64,000 nucleotides of DNA from Acinetobacter terrestris (GTDB taxonomy: Bacteria; Pseudomonadota; Gammaproteobacteria; Pseudomonadales; Moraxellaceae), in NCBI RefSeq assembly GCF_004331155.1, contig NZ_SJNZ01000007.1, positions 62,001 through 126,000 of the forward strand. The letters run 5' to 3'. This document shows positions 45,432 to 55,099 of the stretch, piece after piece; position 1 is the first letter of the stretch, and every line of letters starts with the position of its first letter. The notes beneath the pieces were generated by a model. That model did not search any database. It worked only from the letters and a program-made list of their open reading frames with translations, and was not told the origin of the DNA. Both the position numbers and the translations under genes were made by a program.

Positions 45432-46826
45432 TTATTTCACGTTAGGTGAAACCATATTTTCAGGGATTACCACAGCATCAAACTGTTCTGCTGTCACCAG
45501 GTTCAATTCAACCGCAACCTGTTTTAAGGTCTTGCCTTCTTTATAAGCAGTTTTTGCCACTTTTGCTGCATTTTCATAACCAATCACCGGATTTAAAGCC
45601 GTGACTAACATCAGCGAGTTATGCAGGAAATAATCAATTTTTTCACGGTTTGGCTCAATACCGACGGCACAATGATCATTAAAACTATTACATGCATCAC
45701 CCAGTAACTGAATCGATTGCAATAAGTTAAAGGCAATCACCGGCATAAACACATTTAGCTCAAAATTACCCGAAGCACCTGCGACATTAATGGTCGTGTC
45801 ATTACCCAGCACCTGAGCGACAACCATGGTCATGGCTTCACTCTGGGTCGGATTAACCTTGCCCGGCATAATGCTTGAGCCGGGTTCATTTTCAGGAATG
45901 CGAATTTCACCGAAACCACAACGTGGACCACTGGCCAGCCAGCGAACATCATTGGCAATTTTATTTAGACTGGCTGCTAGTGTTTTTAAAGCACCCGATG
46001 CAAACACCGCAGCATCACGCCCTGCCAAAGCTTCAAACTTGTTCGGTGCAGTGACAAAAGGTAAATCAGTTAAGGTTGCCAATTGTGCCGCTGCTTTTAC
46101 TGCATAATCCGGATGTGCATTTAATCCAGTTCCGACGGCTGTACCACCCAAAGGCAACTCATATAAACCCAGCAAGGCATAATGTAAACGCTTTAAGGCG
46201 TGATCGAGCTGCGCCACATAGCCACTAAATTCTTGCCCCAGCGTTAAGGGCGTTGCATCTTGTAAATGCGTGCGTCCAATTTTAACAATATCTGAAAATT
46301 GTTTGGATTTTTCATCTAAAGTATCGCGTAAACGTTGTACTGCTGGAATGAGCAGTTCATTGATTTGCAAGCTTGCTGCGACATGAATGGCGGTTGGAAA
46401 AGAGTCATTGGTGGATTGTGCACGATTGACATGATCATTCGGATGTACCGGCTTTTGCGAACCCAAAGGATTGCCCAGTTTTTGATTGGCGATATTGGCA
46501 ATGACTTCATTACAGTTCATATTGCTTTGCGTGCCTGAACCGGTTTGCCACACCACCAAGGGAAACTGTTCATCCCATTTTCCAGCAATCACTTCTTCAG
46601 CTGCATTCACAATATAATGCGACAACTCATGAGGAATTTGATCTAACTCGGCATTGGTCATAGCTGCTGCTTTTTTCACTAAACCCATCGCACGAATCAT
46701 TGCTCGTGGTAAGCGTTCTTGCCCAATTTTAAAGTTTTGCAAACTACGCTGTGTTTGCGCACCCCACATTGCTTCACTCGGAACTTCAACATCGCCCATA
46801 GTGTCGTGTTCAATACGTGTTTGCAT
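45432..46826 (-). CDS. fumC: Fumarate hydratase class II
   Basis: Iron-independent fumarase of the citric acid cycle. The 464-residue protein has the superfamily signature [11 protein letters not shown], the catalytic histidine region [14 protein letters not shown] and [17 protein letters not shown]. The ATG at 46826 follows GAGGTTGAGA; an earlier in-frame start at 46844 adds six residues. FumC is commonly used under iron limitation or oxidative stress. No neighbours share its pathway. Confidence 0.96.
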   Translation of the reverse strand: MQTRIEHDTMGDVEVPSEAMWGAQTQRSLQNFKIGQERLPRAMIRAMGLVKKAAAMTNAELDQIPHELSHYIVNAAEEVIAGKWDEQFPLVVWQTGSGTQSNMNCNEVIANIANQKLGNPLGSQKPVHPNDHVNRAQSTNDSFPTAIHVAASLQINELLIPAVQRLRDTLDEKSKQFSDIVKIGRTHLQDATPLTLGQEFSGYVAQLDHALKRLHYALLGLYELPLGGTAVGTGLNAHPDYAVKAAAQLATLTDLPFVTAPNKFEALAGRDAAVFASGALKTLAASLNKIANDVRWLASGPRCGFGEIRIPENEPGSSIMPGKVNPTQSEAMTMVVAQVLGNDTTINVAGASGNFELNVFMPVIAFNLLQSIQLLGDACNSFNDHCAVGIEPNREKIDYFLHNSLMLVTALNPVIGYENAAKVAKTAYKEGKTLKQVAVELNLVTAEQFDAVVIPENMVSPNVK

Positions 46827-46945
46827 TCTCAACCTCATTTCCATGTAGTTTTATAACGTTAGCCAATTCATCTGTTTTGACATATTTAATGATCTTAATC
46901 AAACAATTTACAATTATAAATGATTATTATTTGCATATATTTTCT

Positions 46946-47953
46946 TTAACGTCCTTTGAGTGTTTGCTGATAAAAGCGCCAGGAATCTTCTATGATTTGG
47001 GTAATTGTGCGTTTAGGCTGCCATTTTAAAACTTCACGTGCTTTGCCTGCGGTTGCTCCAATCTGGTCCAATTCAGCATAGTCATAAAACGGTGCATCTA
47101 TGGTTTTAATTTCGCTTTTGGTGACTTTAGTGACTTCACTCAATAAAGCTCGAATGGACATATTCTGCCCTGCAATATTAAAAGCATCACAGGTATAGGG
47201 CTGGGTTCTTAGCCACTGTAAAGTCGCGATAATCGCATCACAACAATCCAGCACATGTAAGAAACTGCGTTCAACGGTGCGGTCTAAGGTCTGCGCTTGC
47301 TGACGTAACTCAATATAGTCTCGTTGCTTGGCAGCAGCTTGCAATGCCAAGGGAATAATATTTTTAGGCAATGGAGCAACAAACTCTCCTAAAACAGCAT
47401 GTTCAAATGCACCCGCAATATTACCTAATCGCAAGATCGCAATTTTCCACTCACTGTCTGTCAGTGCGGTATCTCGGATGATTTCTTCTTCCATTTGTTG
47501 CGACTTGATATAAGGATTCGGATAAGAATAGTTAAAAGGCATCTCTTCTGACAGAGTTGAACTTGACTGTCCATATACCGCCAAACTGGATAAATGGATT
47601 AAGGTTCGTACACCAGTGCGCTGCATGGCACGCATCAAGCTCATGATACAACTGACATTATCGTTATAATATTCCAGCGGTTTAAGCACCGATTCTTCAA
47701 TGGATTTAAAGCCTGCGGTATGAATGACCGCTTCTACAGAATATTGTTCAAAAACTTTGTTTAAAGCCGGTGTATTTCGAATATCAATTTTGACAAATGG
47801 CACATACATGCCGGAAATAAATTCGAGTCGTTCTAAGGTTTGTAAATTTGCATTGGATAAATTATCGACAATAATGACTTCTTGCCCATGCGCCATGAGG
47901 CTTAAAGCAATATGAGAACCTATAAAGCCTAAACCACCAGTCACTAAAATCAT
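46946..47953 (-). CDS. UDP-glucose 4-epimerase-like NAD-dependent epimerase (catalytic Lys replaced)
   Basis: A 335-residue extended SDR: TGGLGFIGSH at 5-14, VDNLSNAN and IHTAGFKSI as in GalE, and LSSLAVYG. The catalytic Y-x-x-x-K is Y148-I-K-S-Q152, so the lysine that should sit at 152 is glutamine; a lysine lies two residues earlier. DNA there reads TATATCAAGTCGCAA with no frame damage. Either the enzyme is altered or its role has changed. It is divergent from tusD. Confidence 0.85.
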   Translation of the reverse strand: MILVTGGLGFIGSHIALSLMAHGQEVIIVDNLSNANLQTLERLEFISGMYVPFVKIDIRNTPALNKVFEQYSVEAVIHTAGFKSIEESVLKPLEYYNDNVSCIMSLMRAMQRTGVRTLIHLSSLAVYGQSSSTLSEEMPFNYSYPNPYIKSQQMEEEIIRDTALTDSEWKIAILRLGNIAGAFEHAVLGEFVAPLPKNIIPLALQAAAKQRDYIELRQQAQTLDRTVERSFLHVLDCCDAIIATLQWLRTQPYTCDAFNIAGQNMSIRALLSEVTKVTKSEIKTIDAPFYDYAELDQIGATAGKAREVLKWQPKRTITQIIEDSWRFYQQTLKGR

Positions 47954-48024
47954 TGTATACTACCTTTTTCTTATGAAGTTTGGATGTATCAACTTTGGAT
48001 TGAGCATTCCTCAAGTGAATTTCG

Positions 48025-48393
48025 ATGAGTACCTTATTACTAATTACCTCCGCCCCAACCTCGATTTATGCCTGGCATGCTCTTGGTTTGGCACAGGCCT
48101 TACAGGCAAAGAACCAGGCATTTCGCGTGTTTTTCTATCAGGACGGTGTTTCTGTTGCAAATGCCTTGCAGTGGGCTCCTGATGATCAACGTCATTTGAC
48201 TGAAGAATGGCAAAAGTTAGCCATTCGATTACCGGTTTGTGTCAGTGCTGCCTTGGCTCGTGGTATTACCGATCAGGAAAATGCAAAACGGCATCAAATT
48301 AGCCAACACAATCTAGCTCAAGGCTTTGAATTGGTTGGACTGGGTGAACTGGCCGATGCCGTCCAATCAGCACAACGTCTGGTTCAATTCTAA
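48025..48393 (+). CDS. tusD: Sulfurtransferase TusD (DsrE-like)
   Basis: Subunit of the TusBCD complex that relays sulfur from TusA to TusE for 2-thiouridine in tRNA. The 122-residue DsrE-fold protein carries its catalytic cysteine at C72 in PVCVSAALARG, and FRVFFYQDGVSVAN as the typical strand. First gene of tusDCBE, 43 bp before tusC. Confidence 0.92.
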   Translation: MSTLLLITSAPTSIYAWHALGLAQALQAKNQAFRVFFYQDGVSVANALQWAPDDQRHLTEEWQKLAIRLPVCVSAALARGITDQENAKRHQISQHNLAQGFELVGLGELADAVQSAQRLVQF

Positions 48394-48436
48394 GGCGTTA
48401 TTTTTTGGAATTTGTTGCTTTTAAAAGGTAAATTGT

Positions 48437-48787
48437 GTGAAATCTGTACTCGTTATTTTAACTCAAGCCAATCTTGCCAATTTACAGGTGCATGAAAGCT
48501 TGTCTGCCACTATGGTGCTGGCGACTTTTGGCTGTGAAGTCAAAGTTTTGCTACAAGATGCAGCCTTAAGTTTACTCAACTCAGAATTGCAATTTGAACA
48601 GCTTAAACATGCCTTTAAAATTGCATCTAATATGGTCGATAGCTTTGAGTTTTACGACCTCACCCCTGTTTTGGTCGAAAAGAAAAATCAGAATGCTCAC
48701 TTTGTTGCCCAAGCTCAGCAGGATGTTGAATTTGTCGAGTTAAATAGTGAGTTTATGCAAAGTTTTGATTTTGTGCTGTACTGGTAA
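48437..48787 (+). CDS. tusC: Sulfurtransferase complex subunit TusC
   Basis: A 116-residue DsrF-like subunit; structural partner of TusB and TusD in the sulfur relay. The fold is recognisable from SVLVILTQANLAN and the central VLATFGCEVKVLLQDAAL. It lies between tusD and tusB with two bases to the latter. Sequence is less conserved than TusD, as usual. Confidence 0.85.
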   Translation: MKSVLVILTQANLANLQVHESLSATMVLATFGCEVKVLLQDAALSLLNSELQFEQLKHAFKIASNMVDSFEFYDLTPVLVEKKNQNAHFVAQAQQDVEFVELNSEFMQSFDFVLYW

Positions 48788-48789
48788 AG

Positions 48790-49092
48790 ATGAAGAGTGA
48801 AATGATCATGTCGAATAAGAGCTTATATTTGGTACAAAGTAATTTTTCAGCTACACCCTCGGTACTGGCAAAACTAGAACAACTTTACAGCCTTGAAGAT
48901 AGCGTGATTTTAATGGGTGAATCGGTATTGCAGTTTCAGCAACCGTTCTTACAACAATTAAATTGTGTCTATGTACTGGAAAATGATGCTGAAATTTTAG
49001 CGGGACAGAAGATAGAGAACATGAAAATTATTTCTTATGCCGAATTTGCAGACATTTGCCTGAATCATACCCGCTGTATACGTTTGAACTAA
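48790..49092 (+). CDS. tusB: Sulfurtransferase complex subunit TusB
   Basis: A 100-residue DsrH-like subunit of TusBCD, with SVILMGESVL and the terminal segment NHTRCIRLN. The frame starts at 48790; an ATG six codons later (48808, MSNKSLYLV) is an equally possible start. The order and short spacing in tusDCBE make the assignment firmer than the sequence alone. Confidence 0.82.
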   Translation: MKSEMIMSNKSLYLVQSNFSATPSVLAKLEQLYSLEDSVILMGESVLQFQQPFLQQLNCVYVLENDAEILAGQKIENMKIISYAEFADICLNHTRCIRLN

Positions 49093-49102
49093 TTTGAGAT
49101 TA

Positions 49103-49417
49103 ATGATGAATTTAGAACTCGATCAAGATGGTCACTTAGTCGATTACACCATTTGGAATGAAGAAGTTGCTCAGGAATTGGCAAACAGTTTAAGTTTAGA
49201 ACTCACAGCATGGCATTTTGAAATCCTGCATGCGGTACGCCAGTTCTACCAACAGTTTGGTCATTCGCCTGCAACGCGCCCACTGATTAAATTTCTGATG
49301 AAAACGGTCAGTGCCGACATCAATAATGCCGTCTTGCAAGACAAATTCAATACCGGTTTAGTGGCACGTCATTTAAGCCGTTTGGCAGGTATTCCGAAAC
49401 CGCCGAATTGTCTATAA
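49103..49417 (+). CDS. tusE: Sulfurtransferase TusE (DsrC family)
   Basis: Accepts sulfur from TusBCD and hands it to MnmA. A protein of about 104 residues with the DsrC features GHSPATRPLIKFL, LARLAGIPKPP-type ending and the essential penultimate cysteine (PPNCL). ATG codons at 49103 and 49106 are both possible after GAGA; an in-frame TTG at 49094 is less likely. Last gene of the operon. Confidence 0.92.
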   Translation: MMNLELDQDGHLVDYTIWNEEVAQELANSLSLELTAWHFEILHAVRQFYQQFGHSPATRPLIKFLMKTVSADINNAVLQDKFNTGLVARHLSRLAGIPKPPNCL

Positions 49418-49440
49418 AGATAATGGATTCAGGTTTAAGA

Positions 49441-49933
49441 CTAGATTTTATGGGGTTCTAAATCATTGCAATAATCCTGAGTCAATTCGGGTTTAACATG
49501 CTTGGAATGAATGGACTGATGACATTTAAAACACAGCAGGTGCTAATTTGATGACCACAGCTTTTATGAATATATTGCTATGAATATATTGTATCAGCCT
49601 TCCAAAGCCTTGATTCATCTGCCCAATTCGCCATCGACATTAAATGCGGATAAAGCGCTAAACTCTTTTTAAGTTTAACGATATTTATAACGCTCTTATG
49701 GTTGCGCGTATGAGGTTTTGACTAAAATATCATTTTCAATTAGACGTTTTAGACGCTCAGGCAGCACATGACGGGTTATCTCTAAATTTTGTTAGAATGA
49801 TTCGAAACAGCGCGTTCCCAAAAAGGTATTCCGTAAAATCAGCAATATGCAACGACCAACAATGACCGATAAGGTTCGGGCGATTGAATATGGTTGTTCT
49901 CCAATACTGTTCTCCAATATCGTCCCATTCCAT
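49441..49933 (-). pseudogene. HxlR-family regulator, decayed
   Basis: On the minus strand, MEWDDIGEQ (start 49933), PYSIARTLSVI, LLILRNTFLGTR, EITRHVLPERLKRLI, ALYPHLMSMANWADE and FKCHQSIHSKHVKPELTQ appear in order, as in HxlR regulators, but spread over frames. Damage seen: a 13-bp tandem duplication (TGTTCTCCAATA at 49895-49906 and 49908-49919), stops after CFESF and after SYAQP, a frame change in the YRLT region and a 14-bp tandem duplication of TATGAATATATTG (49565-49591). The rest of 49418-50120 shows no gene. Confidence 0.85.
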
Positions 49934-50120
49934 AAAGAAAAATCGTCAATAATACGTTTAACCCAGAAAAGTTACCGCATCATTTCGATAGTGAAAGGTT
50001 GATAATCTGAGCTTACAAAAGGCCAAAACAAAAATTTTTAAATTTAGCCTTTTAAAAAACCCTCCGTTTAAGTCCCGTCATTCAACCTAGAACGCGCTCA
50101 TTTTATGGTTCATCGAATCA

Positions 50121-51032
50121 TTAAAAATGAATTTCACCCTGATTTTCTTCAATAATTTTTAGCCAGGCTCGGGTCGCAGGATTCATCGCAACCGTGTTAT
50201 TCCAAGCCATACTCAAGGTCCAGTTGATATTCGGATTTTCTAATAGACTGAGATTATATTTTTCTTGATCCAGTTGTTCACAATAGGTTTTAGGTAGCAA
50301 TGCGATTCCCACATCCGATTCCACCATTTTGGCAATAAAGTCCCATTGACTACTTTTACACACCACATTGGGTTCAAATCCGACGTAGTGTGCGGCTTGT
50401 ATAATCAGGTTATTTAAGCTGAACGTATCGGCATAAAGCAGAAATGATTCTTCTTTGAGTTCAATTAAAGAAACTTTTGCTCTATTTTTCCATTGCGTGT
50501 CTTTACGCGAAAGTAAACATAAAGGCGAATCAATAATCGGAATGCCACTTAAAATGGGTTTTAAATGTCCGAGTAAAATTCCTACATCTACTTTTTTTGC
50601 CAAAATGGCATCTTCAATACCCGTCGCACCGACTTCTAGAAAACTTAATTCAATATTGGGATATTGCTTGTGAAATTTGGCAATCAAGCTGCTAAGTAAT
50701 GCCGACCCTACCGGTGGAAGTCCGATGGTTAATTTGCCCTGTTTCAGATCCCGTACTTTAGCAACGGTTTCAAAAATACGTTGTTGCTCTTCCAATATAA
50801 GCAAAGCATGCCGGTAAATCTGCTCACCCATATAAGTCAAAATAACATCACGTTTTCGCCCTGCTTCGCCTTTATGAAATAGTGGCACGCCAATTTCTTG
50901 TTCTAAGGCATGAATGGCTTTACTAATTGTGGGCTGAGTGACACACATTTCTTCCGCTGTTCGGGTGAAACTTTGCAGTTCTACAATTTTAACGAACATC
51001 GTCAGGCTCTTAATATCCACAAAACATTCCAT
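50121..51032 (-). CDS. LysR-family regulator, CidR-like
   Basis: A 303-residue LysR protein with helix-turn-helix SFTRTAEEMCVTQPTISKAIHALEQEIG (about 22-49) and an effector domain with TIGLPPVGSALLSSLIAKF. It is divergent from a cidA/lrgA-lrgB pair, the arrangement of CidR, which responds to acetate or overflow metabolism and activates those genes. The control role is inferred from position. Confidence 0.85.
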   Translation of the reverse strand: MECFVDIKSLTMFVKIVELQSFTRTAEEMCVTQPTISKAIHALEQEIGVPLFHKGEAGRKRDVILTYMGEQIYRHALLILEEQQRIFETVAKVRDLKQGKLTIGLPPVGSALLSSLIAKFHKQYPNIELSFLEVGATGIEDAILAKKVDVGILLGHLKPILSGIPIIDSPLCLLSRKDTQWKNRAKVSLIELKEESFLLYADTFSLNNLIIQAAHYVGFEPNVVCKSSQWDFIAKMVESDVGIALLPKTYCEQLDQEKYNLSLLENPNINWTLSMAWNNTVAMNPATRAWLKIIEENQGEIHF

Positions 51033-51116
51033 TTAGGCATAATCTTTTTTTTATTATTCATAATATGTACAGTGGGTCAAATCTAAAATACGACCAAGCT
51101 TTTATCTCTTGTTATT

Positions 51117-51557
51117 ATGTCTACCTCTTTACGCTCTCCCAAGTTGCTTCATCTTGCTCAAATCATTCTGCAATTAAGTTTTCTGGTCATTATTTGGTGG
51201 GTCGCTTCAGTTATACAGCGCACATTCAATTTACCTGTCTCTGCCGGTGTGATTGGTCTGCTGCTGGTTTTATTTGCTTTGCTCAGTGGTCTATTTAAAT
51301 TGCAATGGATCAAAACAGGTTCGGATTTTATTCTGGGGGAACTGGTCTTATTATTTATTCCGTGCGTCGTCGGAATCATTAAATATAAAGCTCTCTTTTT
51401 AACCCAAGGTTGGCAACTGATCCTGGCTGTATTTATAGGCACGATTTGCGTAATGCTTGCAACTGCATATAGCGTATATTTCGGTTTTAAACTGGAAGCA
51501 CGTTTAAAGCAAAAACATAAGCCTCATTCTGACCAACTGCTCAAGCAGGGAGAGTGA
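51117..51557 (+). CDS. Holin-like protein, CidA/LrgA family
   Basis: A 146-residue inner-membrane protein with four spans and the family stretch SVIQRTFNLPVSAGVIGLLLVL, plus LGELVLLFIPCVVGI. CidA/LrgA proteins affect murein hydrolase activity and cell lysis, or, in more recent work, transport of small metabolites. Basic C-terminal tail. It is followed one base later by the LrgB partner; the LysR gene is divergent. Confidence 0.87.
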   Translation: MSTSLRSPKLLHLAQIILQLSFLVIIWWVASVIQRTFNLPVSAGVIGLLLVLFALLSGLFKLQWIKTGSDFILGELVLLFIPCVVGIIKYKALFLTQGWQLILAVFIGTICVMLATAYSVYFGFKLEARLKQKHKPHSDQLLKQGE

Positions 51558-51558
51558 G

Positions 51559-52251
51559 ATGAACTTGATTGCTATTTTCTGCTTTATCGGTACTTTCATC
51601 GGTTATGTATTAAGTAAAAAGCTGCATAAAAAATATCCTTATATGCTGTTAGCACCTGGAATTTTTGTGCCATTTATTATCATGATGCTGATGATCATCT
51701 TTAATATCTCTTATGATACTTATATGATTGAAAATAAATGGATCGTATGGATGCTTGGCCCTGCAACCATTGCATTTGCCATCCCTATTTATGAATATCG
51801 TAAAGTCATTAAAGAACATGTGTTATCAATTAGTTTGGGTATTGTTGTCGGAATGATTGCTGGCGTGATCAGCGCATTTTATTTGGCAAAGTTATTCAGT
51901 TTTGATCAAGAAACCACGTATAGCTTAATGGCACGTTCTATTTCAACACCATTTGCCATGGAACTGACTTCCAATATTGGCGGTTCGGTTGAACTGGTGA
52001 TTTTATTTACCATGATTACCGGCATTGTAGGTGTTGCCCTGGCTGATATGATTCTGCTTGCCTTAAAGTTAAATTCACGCTTTGCACAAGGCGCAGCTTT
52101 AGGTAATTCAGCACACGGCTTTGGCGCCAGTAAAGCCTTTATGCGTAATCGTGAAGAAGGCGTTGTAGCCTGTTTGACCATGGTACTTGCGGGAGTATTT
52201 ATGGTGTTGTTGGGACCGGGTATTGTTCATCTGGCTGTCAATATTCTTTAA
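51559..52251 (+). CDS. LrgB/CidB-family membrane protein
   Basis: A 230-residue, about seven-span protein with MLGPATIAFAIPIYEYRK, RSISTPFAMELTSNIGG and GAALGNSAHGFGASKAF, the core motifs of LrgB/CidB/YohK proteins. It works with the CidA/LrgA partner upstream, with which it is translationally linked. Followed by a hairpin that may terminate transcription. Confidence 0.9.
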   Translation: MNLIAIFCFIGTFIGYVLSKKLHKKYPYMLLAPGIFVPFIIMMLMIIFNISYDTYMIENKWIVWMLGPATIAFAIPIYEYRKVIKEHVLSISLGIVVGMIAGVISAFYLAKLFSFDQETTYSLMARSISTPFAMELTSNIGGSVELVILFTMITGIVGVALADMILLALKLNSRFAQGAALGNSAHGFGASKAFMRNREEGVVACLTMVLAGVFMVLLGPGIVHLAVNIL

Positions 52252-52261
52252 ACTTTTTTCT

Positions 52262-52285
52262 GAGCATGAGTTTAGATTCATGCTC
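52262..52285. terminator. Hairpin between convergent lrgB and pilus operon
   Basis: GAGCATGA (52262-52269) pairs with TCATGCTC (52278-52285) over eight bases. The T tract is weak on both strands, so termination is only probable. Confidence 0.5.
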
Positions 52286-52302
52286 TTAAAAGACATTTTA
52301 AA

Positions 52303-52746
52303 TTAATAATCCATAGTAATCGTTATACGATCGCGATAATCGCCGGCAGCTAGACTCGCCAAGTTAACGCTTCCTAAGCGGGCAACAATCACATAGCTCT
52401 GCTTAGCTTTTTTTTTCTGATTTTTTATTAGTTGCCACTGCGAACCAGCATCACCCGATAATTCATATTTTATCTCTATAGTGTTTTTTAATTTTGTATA
52501 AGCCAACGCAGATTCATTTTTTAAGGTGCTGTTACCACTGGAATCAACTAAATTTTGGCTGTCAAAGCGAATATTAAATTCAGCATCACACTTGATATCC
52601 AGTTGTATGGTGGATGTACTTCCAGAGGTAGGTTGCAGGCGTATAGTTCCAGCTCCCGTATCAGAAATGGTGCATGCTGCAAATGCATTTGAGCATGTAA
52701 AACAGAAAATACTACTCGCCAAAACTTTTAAAATCATCGTTTTCAT
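52303..52746 (-). CDS. Spore-coat-U-domain pilus subunit, probable tip (CsuE position)
   Basis: A 147-residue exported SCPU-domain protein: signal peptide ending AFA, then ACTISDTGAG, CDAEFNIRF and a C-terminal GDYRDRITITMDY. Unlike the other five subunits it has no N-terminal strand between the signal peptide and the first cysteine, so it could not complement a neighbouring subunit and should cap the fibre. Canonical CsuE has two domains and over 300 residues; this one has a single domain. Last gene of the operon, after the usher. Confidence 0.82.
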   Translation of the reverse strand: MKTMILKVLASSIFCFTCSNAFAACTISDTGAGTIRLQPTSGSTSTIQLDIKCDAEFNIRFDSQNLVDSSGNSTLKNESALAYTKLKNTIEIKYELSGDAGSQWQLIKNQKKKAKQSYVIVARLGSVNLASLAAGDYRDRITITMDY

Positions 52747-52754
52747 ACTTTCCC

Positions 52755-55094
52755 TTATTTACATACTAACTGTAATGGGACATTACTGGCCTCATTGTTT
52801 TTTAAGTTAAAATCGACCGTACAAGCTTCATGCGAAGACACTTTTACATCTAACTTATGCTGTCCTTCAGTCAAACCATAAATAGTCACCAAGTTATCAC
52901 TACCAATTGGATAAATATCTGCCTGATTTCCATCCACGGTAATCTGACTTCCTTGTGCTAAAGGCTGCCCCGCTAAATCCACAAGTTTTATATCCACTTC
53001 ACGTGTATGAACCACAGGAAATTCGACAAGATAGCCCCGCTTATTGAGTGGCATAATGGTTTTACGTGCCGTTATCACCTTATCTTCAATCTGTAACTGG
53101 TTTTCATCAAAAGAAAGATGCTGATTGGTATAAGCAATTAAATCATGGACAAATATTTCTCCATGCTGGTTGGTTTTACCTATAAATAAGTCATTGCGAT
53201 AAACATCAACATTTGGACTATTGCTCACTTGAACTAAAGAAAAGCCATTATTCACAGACTTTGTTAAATCGACACTGTGACCCAACCATGTCAATGCACC
53301 ATGAAAAGTTGCGCTATAGCTGTTGTTACTGCCAGTTTGTAAATACTGTAAATCTAGATCGCCGGCTTGAGTTTTAACCCGGGTTGCCACATTACCCGTA
53401 TTTTGTTCATTTGCTCGCCCAGCGCCAATGGCATAATCCATACCTACAGCATTGGAAGTATTTTTAACAAATGTGAGATTGCTAGAGTCTGAATCGGTTT
53501 GGTTAAAATATGCAGCATGCTTGTCGTTAAAACGATAACTGAGTGATAAGTCAATACGATGGTTATCGTCACTTTCTGCATCATAACTAAATCCAACTGA
53601 CATACTTAAATGATCAAATAAACTGCAACTGGAGCGCAGCGAAAAAATGCGTTGATCATCGCGAGCTGTGCTTTTTCTATAATTCTGCTCCACATAGGTA
53701 AAGGAGAGATTTCCAAAAACAGGAATTCCGGATTTAGATAAATAAATTAAGCTTTCTCGTTCAGGTAAAAATTGATCTTTTAGATCCTCCATACCTAACA
53801 TACGAAAATCAGAGCTATAGTATTGTGTTTTTAAGCCCAGGCTATATTGATCTTTATCTCTTTTAAATTCTGTACTAAAGGTATAGCCATCAGCTTTTTG
53901 AGAATCACTATAAGCTGAATTAATTTCTAATAATCCAAGTTTATATAAGTATTGGCTCCACAACAGACCTGTACTTTTTAAATCATGACTATAATCTGCC
54001 ACTATACCTAAAGTGGTGATGTCTGTTATTCCCCGTCTGAAATAAGCACTACCAAACCATTCGCGATAATCATCACTTTCTTCACTATAGTTATAGCGTA
54101 ACTTACCACTTGAAAGACTATAGTCAGTTAAACCCTTTTTTAATAATCGTTCACTCACAAAAATAGGGACATTTTGTACAGTTTTATTCCCCATAATATC
54201 CTGTACAACCATTTCTGCACTGCCTAAACCACGAAAGTTAATATTGCTATCAATATTAAATTCTCCTGGATTTATTCTTGAGTTATAGGCTTTATTGCCA
54301 TTAATAATTAAATCAATAGTGGACGGAACCAGTGCACTACCTTTAAATGAAGGAGTATTCCAATAAACAAAATCTGGGCGTGAAGTAAAATTCGTTCCCC
54401 AGCGAAAACCGCCAAAATAATAAGATTGGGATAATCCGGTATTGGTACTGACATTATCTCCCAACTGTAAAGTGGTTAATTTTTTAGGAAACTCAAAGAT
54501 AAGCGAGGTATTTAATCGAGTGTTATTTTGAAAATCATCATTATTATTTTGATAGTTTTTGCGAAAAATATGGCTATTGCTAAAAAATGTATTTTTCCAA
54601 AAAAGGCCTAAATCAGCGACTGCATTTGCTTGTTTAGAATAATCACCCTCTTGATAGAATGCATCATAATTTAAAAAACCACCCAAGCCAGGTAATTGCG
54701 GCATTTGAATTTCAGTATTTTGAATATGCTGCCCTAGCATGTAATGGGTTGGAATATTAATTTTTAATAATTGTGAATCTATATCTTCTTCTATCCCTAT
54801 ATCTGGCAGAGATATCAAGCAATATGGAATGCCCATCTGGGTCAGTTGCTGGAACTTCTCAATATCCATAAAATTTGCTTGTAACACACTACATTCAATA
54901 TATTTTTTCTGTTTAAACACAGTTAGCATAGCATCTTGATGCTGATCTATACCGTTGATCCACAAACCAAAAATCATGTCGTGCTGCATTTCCTCATTCT
55001 GTTCAGGTACAGGCAATTCATTCGCCATAACATGATCTGGTCGAATTATAATCAGCAGAGTAAGGAATATAAGATTATATTTGGGTTTACCCAT
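52755..55094 (-). CDS. Outer-membrane usher of a Csu-like archaic chaperone-usher pilus
   Basis: A 779-residue protein with signal peptide (to about 24), an N-terminal chaperone-binding domain, a central beta-barrel with many aromatic strands and a plug (VYRNDLFIGKTNQHGEIFVHDL is the near-C-terminal domain). It forms the assembly pore for the pilus. Located between the chaperone and the tip subunit, as in csuC-csuD-csuE. Confidence 0.92.
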   Translation of the reverse strand: MGKPKYNLIFLTLLIIIRPDHVMANELPVPEQNEEMQHDMIFGLWINGIDQHQDAMLTVFKQKKYIECSVLQANFMDIEKFQQLTQMGIPYCLISLPDIGIEEDIDSQLLKINIPTHYMLGQHIQNTEIQMPQLPGLGGFLNYDAFYQEGDYSKQANAVADLGLFWKNTFFSNSHIFRKNYQNNNDDFQNNTRLNTSLIFEFPKKLTTLQLGDNVSTNTGLSQSYYFGGFRWGTNFTSRPDFVYWNTPSFKGSALVPSTIDLIINGNKAYNSRINPGEFNIDSNINFRGLGSAEMVVQDIMGNKTVQNVPIFVSERLLKKGLTDYSLSSGKLRYNYSEESDDYREWFGSAYFRRGITDITTLGIVADYSHDLKSTGLLWSQYLYKLGLLEINSAYSDSQKADGYTFSTEFKRDKDQYSLGLKTQYYSSDFRMLGMEDLKDQFLPERESLIYLSKSGIPVFGNLSFTYVEQNYRKSTARDDQRIFSLRSSCSLFDHLSMSVGFSYDAESDDNHRIDLSLSYRFNDKHAAYFNQTDSDSSNLTFVKNTSNAVGMDYAIGAGRANEQNTGNVATRVKTQAGDLDLQYLQTGSNNSYSATFHGALTWLGHSVDLTKSVNNGFSLVQVSNSPNVDVYRNDLFIGKTNQHGEIFVHDLIAYTNQHLSFDENQLQIEDKVITARKTIMPLNKRGYLVEFPVVHTREVDIKLVDLAGQPLAQGSQITVDGNQADIYPIGSDNLVTIYGLTEGQHKLDVKVSSHEACTVDFNLKNNEASNVPLQLVCK

Positions 55095-55099
55095 ATGCT

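Noticed and set aside
45826..46107. 93-codon frame antisense to fumC
   Set aside because: Contained in the fumC catalytic region; a shadow frame.
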